Source: a bacterium (GTDB lineage Bacteria; CSSED10-310; JAJRTK01). Taken from it: DNA of 11,620 bases. The notes beneath the pieces are model-generated. The model did no database searches. It was not told the origin of the DNA and was given only the letters and a program-made list of their open reading frames with translations. The translations under genes were made by a program, and so were the position numbers. This document shows, piece by piece, positions 7,566-11,620 of this stretch. The stretch covers positions 1 to 11,620 of the forward strand of contig JAJRTK010000288.1 in assembly GCA_024278345.1 (NCBI GenBank). Direction: 5' to 3'. Position 1 is the stretch's first letter. The number at the start of each line of letters is the position of its first letter.

Positions 7566-7621
7566 CTTTCGTGTTGCCTTCCGCTCCCGTCGCCGGCAGT
7601 CCGTCCGTCGCCGCTCGCCAG
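7566..7621 (+). repeat. Dispersed intergenic hairpin repeat, copy B
   Basis: It begins five bases after the hslV stop. The T-rich lead-in and TTCCGCTCCCGTCG core are followed by CGCCGG, loop CAGTCCGT and CCGTCG (7591-7610), a stem with one mismatched pair. The loop is identical to that of copy D, and the CGCTCGCCA tail is also shared. It lies exactly where hslU would be expected, at a break in the usual gene order. Confidence 0.75.
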
Positions 7622-7672
7622 CTTCCCGGTGGATCCGGGGCATTATGGAAAGATGGATCATCATTCTGGGTA

Positions 7673-7676
7673 GGAG
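7673..7676 (+). promoter_or_regulatory. Ribosome binding site fixing the GWxTD gene TTG start
   Basis: GGAG plus a 7-nt spacer leads to TTG 7684, the same arrangement as at the GspF-like gene and topA. The resulting N-terminus is a textbook signal peptide, whereas the upstream ATG 7645 has no clear ribosome site and would put a long charged stretch before it. Confidence 0.65.
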
Positions 7677-7683
7677 TAGAATC

Positions 7684-9897
7684 TTGTTGCGGAATCTGGC
7701 TGTGTCCCTTGGTTTTTGGTGCTGCCTCTGCCTTCTTTTCCCTCTGCCGGAAGGGTTAGCGCAGGATCCGATTGTGGAACAGGAGCTCCAATGGCTCGAG
7801 CTAGTGGAGTACATTATGAGCCCGGTGGAGCTGGAGGTCTTCCAGCGGCTCACTCACCGGGAACGGAAGGCCTTCGTCAAGGCTTTTTGGAAGGCTCGGG
7901 ATCCCATCCCTTCCACGGAGATCAACGAGTTCGAGATCGAGCACCGGCGGCGGGTCAAATACGCCGACGACAAGCTTGGCTGGGAGACTCCCAGGCGAGG
8001 CTCCAAGAGCGAACGTGGTTGGGCCTATATTGCCCTGGGACCCCCTCACGCCGTCTACGAGTATCCCGGAAAGATGCAGCTTTACCCAACGGAAGTTTGG
8101 TATTATACCGGCCAGGCTTCCCGTGGATTGCCGTCCGACTTCTACTTGCTCTTCTGCCGGTTCAACGGCATAGGTGAATTCAAGCTCTACGACCCGCAGG
8201 CTGACGGCCCCAGCAGACTCGTGCCCCAGGCCGTGAACCGTTTCATGAAGCCGGGCCAGGTGATGCGGGTCCTCCGGAGCATCGACATGGCCGTGGCCCG
8301 GGCGTCCCTGGCCGTCGATCTTTCAAGTCCCCACGATTACTATAACGGGATTCCCTGGAGCCGGGCTTCGGAGCAGTTGGCCATCATCCGGGGCACACCG
8401 CTGCGAACCGCGCCGGACGGCTACGCCAGACGGTGGGACGAGCTCCAGGGAGAGGTGCGGACGGAGGCGTCGTTCGACCTGTTTTCCATGCCCGTCACCA
8501 TGGCTTTGTTTCGCGGGCCTGACGGGGATCGTTTCCTTTACTATGCCCTGGAGGTTCCGCCGGAGAGGATCGTTGTGGAGGAAGCGAAGCGCCGTTTCTA
8601 CCTGGCGCTGGAGGCCTATCTGTCCCTGGTGGATTCGGAAGCGGAGGAGGTGGGAACCTTGGAAGAGAAAGCGGAGGGCCGGATCGGGGCCGACGATCTC
8701 GAGGTTCTGGGCCAGTCGGCTCTCCAGCTTTGGGGAGTTGCCGCTGCTTCGCGGGAGGTTCGGGGAGCTCGGAGTGTGGTGAGACAGTCACTCACACGGG
8801 CCGTCGGCAGGGCCTCAAGCCTTTTGCAGCCGATCCCGGATCCTTCCACCGACAAGATTGCCCTGTCCGAGCCGATCCTGGGCTATCTGCGCCAGGATGC
8901 GGTTTCCGGGAAAAAAGGCCACAAGGTTCCGGAGGCGACTTCCCGGAAGAGCCTTCACCTCCGAGGCCACGGGATCGCTCCGAAAGAGGGCGAGCCGGGC
9001 TGTGCCGAGCCGCTCCTGGGACCGGGGACTCTCTGGCCGGCGCCGGGAAAGATCGATCTGGGGGACGGCATAGGACTCTATCTCCAGCTTTATGGACCAC
9101 CCGGCACCGAACTGCCCGACGGCGGACAGATCCGGTTGTCTCTGCGCCCGGAAGATGGCGAATCCAGTGGTTCTCCGGTCTGGTCGGCCGTGCTCCCGAT
9201 CTTGGGTGGTTTTTGTCCCGGCGGATTGATAGAAGTGGTGGCGGATCTGCCGCTGGGCGAGGTTCAAGCAGGGAAATACCTCTTTCGCGCCGACTTCTCG
9301 GCTTCCGGAAAAGAGAGTCTTGCGGTTTCCAAGAGATCGGTCGATCTCGCGGTCCCGGGTCCCAATCGGCGCTGGGCTATCGGGTTCCAGAAAAAACCCC
9401 TCGATCATTACAGTTACCGCCTGATACGGGCGCGTCAGCTTCGGCAATCCGGGCACGAGGCGCGTGCGGTGACGGAGCTTGAAAAGGTCCTGGCGGCAGT
9501 GCCGGACCACAAGGGGGCTCTCCGGGAGCTGGCCATGCTGCTTCTTCAGCTCAAGCGGCCAAAGGAAGTGGCACGTTGGATGGGGGATCGTGCCGCCGGG
9601 GCCCTGTTGACGACGGGGTCCCTGCCAGCGGATGATGTGGGCCTCCTGGCCCTGGCAGCCGCGGCTCAGGTGATGCTCGGAGATTTCAGCCGCGCCGAGC
9701 AAATCTACGCCCGGGCGGTTTCCGCCGGCCCTGCACCGCCTCGCCTCCTCAATGCCCTGGCAGCGACCCAGCAGGCCCAGGGAAAGCTAGACCTTGCGGC
9801 AAAGCACTACCGTCTTTCCCTGGAAAGGGACTCCAAACAGCCCAGGATCCAACGGCTCCTGGAAAAAATCCGGAAAGGCAGGTCAAAAGGACCTTGA
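7684..9897 (+). CDS. Secreted GWxTD-domain protein with C-terminal TPR region
   Basis: The 737-aa product begins with a signal peptide: MLRN, a hydrophobic core to residue 21, then LPEGLA with cleavage likely after A26. There is no lipobox. Residues about 28-190 match the GWxTD domain: YIMSPVELEVF, a helix with FVKAFWKARDPIPSTEINEF, LGWETP at 98-103 and GWAYIALGPPHAVYEYP. This domain is of unknown function and is known from Acidobacteriota, Bacteroidota and relatives. Residues 190-575 are a long mixed region I cannot assign. Residues from about 580 to 730 look like TPR units (LRQSGHEARAVTELEKVLAAVPDHKGAL). Many family members are shorter. TTG 7684 is preferred because of GGAG 7 nt upstream; ATG 7645 is the alternative. 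mtgA follows 62 nt later, suggesting an envelope role. Confidence 0.85.
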   Translation: MLRNLAVSLGFWCCLCLLFPLPEGLAQDPIVEQELQWLELVEYIMSPVELEVFQRLTHRERKAFVKAFWKARDPIPSTEINEFEIEHRRRVKYADDKLGWETPRRGSKSERGWAYIALGPPHAVYEYPGKMQLYPTEVWYYTGQASRGLPSDFYLLFCRFNGIGEFKLYDPQADGPSRLVPQAVNRFMKPGQVMRVLRSIDMAVARASLAVDLSSPHDYYNGIPWSRASEQLAIIRGTPLRTAPDGYARRWDELQGEVRTEASFDLFSMPVTMALFRGPDGDRFLYYALEVPPERIVVEEAKRRFYLALEAYLSLVDSEAEEVGTLEEKAEGRIGADDLEVLGQSALQLWGVAAASREVRGARSVVRQSLTRAVGRASSLLQPIPDPSTDKIALSEPILGYLRQDAVSGKKGHKVPEATSRKSLHLRGHGIAPKEGEPGCAEPLLGPGTLWPAPGKIDLGDGIGLYLQLYGPPGTELPDGGQIRLSLRPEDGESSGSPVWSAVLPILGGFCPGGLIEVVADLPLGEVQAGKYLFRADFSASGKESLAVSKRSVDLAVPGPNRRWAIGFQKKPLDHYSYRLIRARQLRQSGHEARAVTELEKVLAAVPDHKGALRELAMLLLQLKRPKEVARWMGDRAAGALLTTGSLPADDVGLLALAAAAQVMLGDFSRAEQIYARAVSAGPAPPRLLNALAATQQAQGKLDLAAKHYRLSLERDSKQPRIQRLLEKIRKGRSKGP

Positions 9898-9900
9898 TGG

Positions 9901-9917
9901 TCCGCCCGCTTCGCGGA
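9901..9917. other. Short hairpin after the GWxTD gene
   Basis: TCCGC and GCGGA pair around 7 nt just after the stop codon; CCGC/GCGG with a 3-nt loop is an alternative fold. A CTTTTC stretch lies about 8 bases further on. It is too weak for a confident intrinsic terminator and may only attenuate transcription into mtgA. Confidence 0.3.
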
Positions 9918-9950
9918 ACGCGATCTTTTCCGATAGCTTGATAAACGGTT

Positions 9951-9955
9951 GGAGG
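9951..9955 (+). promoter_or_regulatory. Ribosome binding site for the mtgA TTG start
   Basis: GGAGG with a 4-nt spacer precedes TTG 9960. In-frame TGA and TAA codons at 9939-9944 exclude any start further upstream, so TTG 9960 is the first available start. Confidence 0.65.
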
Positions 9956-9959
9956 CGCC

Positions 9960-10643
9960 TTGCCAGTTTGGGTTATCAGACATCTCATCGTCCTTTTCAT
10001 CTCGCCCCAGATACCGTGGCAGATCGATGCTTTGAGGCATCGTTTTCCAACGCGGACCGCCTTGATGGCTCAGCGTCTCCGTGAGGCCGGCGGGGCCTTG
10101 GAGATTCAATACGATCCCGTGCGGCTGAGCCAGGTTCCGCGTTTATTGCAGCGAGCCGTGGTCTTGGCGGAGGATTCGGCCTTTTTCCAGCATGGGGGCC
10201 TGGATCTCCGGCAGATTCGGGAGGCGATGCTTGTGAACATTGCCCATGGTCGGATCGTTCGGGGGGCAAGCACGCTGACGCAGCAATTGGCGAAGAATCT
10301 CTTCTTGCGTCCGGACCGATCAGTTCGCCGAAAACTACAAGAGGCGCTCATCGCCCTCTATATGGAGCGGCGGCTGAGCAAGAAGAGGATCCTGGAACTC
10401 TATCTCAACGTCATAGAGTGGGGTCCCGGAGTCTTTGGTATCGATCCAGCAGCTCGGTGGCATTTTCGGTGTACAGCCCGGGAATTGGATGCCGAGGAAA
10501 TAGCGCTCTTGGTGGCCGCGATTCCCAGTCCTCGCCGATGGACTCCGAGGAACCCCAGTCCGTGGCTCACGGCGCGAAGTAACCAGATTTTGGGGATGCT
10601 GGAGAAGGATGGATCTCTGGAGCCTGGCAGCGTGGGCTGGTAG
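9960..10643 (+). CDS. mtgA: Monofunctional biosynthetic peptidoglycan transglycosylase (GT51)
   Basis: This enzyme polymerises lipid II into glycan strands at the outer face of the inner membrane and has no transpeptidase domain. All GT51 motifs are visible: EDSAFFQHGG with the catalytic E71, RGASTLTQQLAKNLFL (101-116), RRKLQEALIA with the second glutamate E128 (57 residues on, as in PBP1b and the Aquifex enzyme), KKRILELYLN, and GVFGIDPAARWHF. The 227 aa are near the family norm, but the N-terminal membrane anchor is short (about residues 3-19, VWVIRHLIVLFISPQIP). The TTG start is forced by upstream stops. It lies 62 nt after the GWxTD gene and is probably in the same transcript. Confidence 0.93.
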   Translation: MPVWVIRHLIVLFISPQIPWQIDALRHRFPTRTALMAQRLREAGGALEIQYDPVRLSQVPRLLQRAVVLAEDSAFFQHGGLDLRQIREAMLVNIAHGRIVRGASTLTQQLAKNLFLRPDRSVRRKLQEALIALYMERRLSKKRILELYLNVIEWGPGVFGIDPAARWHFRCTARELDAEEIALLVAAIPSPRRWTPRNPSPWLTARSNQILGMLEKDGSLEPGSVGW

Positions 10644-10699
10644 GGGTCCCAGGGCTCGTTCGGCGACTTCCGCTGGTGGGTCATCGTTGAGGCGAGGGG

Positions 10700-10758
10700 T
10701 GGATAGGGGCGACCAGCGTGAGCGGCCGCGAACGATGGGAGCGGAACGCGACAAAAAA
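10700..10758 (-). repeat. Dispersed intergenic hairpin repeat, copy C
   Basis: Read on the minus strand it has a run of six T, then TTCCGCTCCCATCG exactly as in copy A, then the stem region GCGACC/GGCCGC (+ strand 10709-10714 and 10724-10729; five of six pairs) around 9 nt. It is the most diverged copy beyond the core. It forms an inverted pair with copy D, the two hairpin ends pointing outward. Confidence 0.65.
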
Positions 10759-10830
10759 GAGAGAATACCAGGTTCGAAGGATGCTTGATCGTGCTCTTCG
10801 CCCAGGGCGCAGCTTTCGGTCAACCCTTTG

Positions 10831-10893
10831 TTTTCTATGTGTTACGTTCCGCTCATATCGGCGGCAGTCCGTCCGCCGCTGTTCGCCATCATC
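10831..10893 (+). repeat. Dispersed intergenic hairpin repeat, copy D
   Basis: The T-rich lead-in and TTCCGCTCATATCG core run into a perfect stem CGGCGG/CCGCCG with loop CAGTCCGT (10859-10878), then the tail GTTCGCCATCAT. It is the best match to copy B over the loop and tail. About 72 bp separate its start from copy C, giving a unit of roughly 190 bp. Confidence 0.75.
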
Positions 10894-11111
10894 GCCGCTC
10901 TCACTCTCCACTGCCCTAAGGCCCAAGCACCACCGGCTTTTTTGCTTGAGGGCTTCCGGGGCTCTTTTGGGGCAAGCTTTCCCTTCTTAGCCGCTGAGCT
11001 GAGCCTTGGGAGGCGGTCACTTTGGGCGCTTGGCTTGTGATGCCCTTGGGATGGGGGCTTTGGAACCGGTTTTGCCTTGGGAGGCCGTGCGCCTTTTCTT
11101 TTGTCGCGGAG

Positions 11112-11136
11112 GGCGGGCAGGCGTGGTGCCCGCCTG
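11112..11136. other. Two overlapping, mutually exclusive hairpins
   Basis: GGCGGGCA (11112-11119) pairs perfectly with TGCCCGCC (11127-11134) around 7 nt. CAGGCG (11118-11123) pairs perfectly with CGCCTG (11131-11136), also around 7 nt. The two folds share bases and cannot form together. No T-tract follows directly. The structure is clear but its role is unknown. Confidence 0.55.
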
Positions 11137-11196
11137 GAGCGTGGGGGGCTTTTCTTGGGGATTGTGGCCCGGGATGGGTGGCGCCGTCCCGAAGTT

Positions 11197-11217
11197 AACA
11201 TAGTCTTTGATTATGTT
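11197..11217. promoter_or_regulatory. AT-rich palindrome, operator-like
   Basis: AACATA (11197-11202) and TATGTT (11212-11217) form a perfect inverted repeat around 9 nt in an otherwise GC-rich stretch. The size and spacing would suit a dimeric regulator, but no gene it could control is identified. Confidence 0.25.
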
Positions 11218-11239
11218 GAGCCGAATGCTTCACCGCCGG

Positions 11240-11271
11240 AAAAAACGGATCGCCTTGTGGCGGTATTTTTT
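11240..11271. terminator. Bidirectional terminator-like structure
   Basis: A run of six A (11240-11245), then CGCC-TTGT-GGCG (11251-11262), then six T (11266-11271). The GC stem is only 4 bp on its own, but the A and T tracts can extend pairing, and CACCGCC/GGCGGT around it gives an alternative longer stem. It could end transcription on either strand. No gene next to it is recognised. Confidence 0.45.
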
Positions 11272-11620
11272 GATCCCGCGGTAGAAGGAAGTGTGGGGGT
11301 TGGTGAGTGGAGCTTTCTGGTTGGGGTTCCCTGAAAGAGGATTTGGCCGTGGCGGTTTTGCGCTTTCAGGGCTGGGGTGAAGCGCCTTTGAGTTCGCGGA
11401 CAAGCGGCAAGGAATGCGGCGTTTTACGTCGTGTGTGCCGTTCCCCTGTAGCGGGAAGGACGCCCAGTAGGCGACCGCGGGGGAATGCGCCCGTTTCACC
11501 TTGGGCTTTGGTCATCATCCCTCGGCAGCGATGTCATCGTATCTTGGCAGAGCCAGGGCGGGTCTGCTCCAGGGCTATGCTGAAGGCGAGCGTTAGGGAG
11601 AACCGCCGACGCTATCAATG

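Larger units (their letters stand above)
10894..11620. other. Long terminal region without a recognisable gene
   Basis: Neither strand shows a frame that resembles a known family. The open frames present are rich in Pro, Arg, Lys and Ser and look like by-products of base composition. GCCTTGGGAGGC occurs twice exactly (11003-11014 and 11074-11085), and CCTTGGGA occurs once more at 11044. The structured elements at 11112-11136, 11197-11217 and 11240-11271 are listed separately. The region could hold a non-coding RNA or a decayed element, but nothing here allows a name. Confidence 0.5.

Noticed and set aside
7492-7683. Longer N-terminus for the GWxTD protein beginning inside hslV
   Set aside because: It would overlap the end of hslV, run through repeat copy B and bury the signal peptide behind a long basic stretch.
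8815-9702. A 295-aa antisense open frame inside the GWxTD gene
   Set aside because: The sense frame has a signal peptide, a GWxTD domain and TPR-like sequence; the antisense frame shows no domain.
10842-11201. A 119-aa minus-strand open frame rich in Lys, Pro and Arg
   Set aside because: Low-complexity composition, overlaps repeat copy D and the alternative hairpins, and shows no family resemblance.
11230-11499. An 89-aa minus-strand open frame ending near the terminator-like structure
   Set aside because: Its end by a terminator is suggestive, but the sequence has no recognisable domain and a Pro/Ser/Arg-rich composition. I could not support it as a gene.

Overview
The window comes from a GC-rich bacterium that is probably Gram-negative. 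The clues are a HslV protease, a monofunctional peptidoglycan glycosyltransferase and a secreted GWxTD-domain protein. GWxTD proteins are frequent in Acidobacteriota and some related phyla, so an acidobacterium is one reasonable guess, but nothing here settles the taxonomy. All recognised genes lie on the + strand. Four of the eight start best at TTG codons preceded by a good GGAG-type ribosome binding site.

Layout: (i) 1-769 holds no recognisable gene. It contains a tandem array of four perfect hairpins with a period of about 26 bp (1-95), a pair of 28-nt direct repeats 61 bp apart (269-357), further isolated hairpins, and copy A of a dispersed repeat (534-590). (ii) 770-3410 is a tight three-gene unit with 4-nt overlaps: a CDP-alcohol phosphatidyltransferase, a short GspF/PilC-like membrane protein, and a secreted TPR protein resembling the Iml2/TPR39 group. 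(iii) 3591-7561 is topA, xerC, hslV, the conserved order also known from Firmicutes and others, but hslU does not follow. (iv) 7684-10643 is a secreted GWxTD-domain protein with a C-terminal TPR region, followed by mtgA. Copy B of the dispersed repeat lies between hslV and the GWxTD gene, where hslU would be expected. (v) 10644-11620 has no recognisable gene. It carries repeat copies C and D as an inverted pair, two mutually exclusive hairpins, an AT-rich palindrome and a terminator-like structure.

Functionally the genes cover housekeeping (DNA supercoiling, chromosome dimer resolution, protein quality control) and envelope work (phospholipid headgroups, membrane assembly platform, periplasmic TPR proteins, glycan polymerisation). 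I see no defence system, phage or complete transposon. The least explained content is non-coding: a four-copy intergenic repeat whose stem-loop is kept in all copies although its stem sequence differs, and the hairpin array at the left edge.
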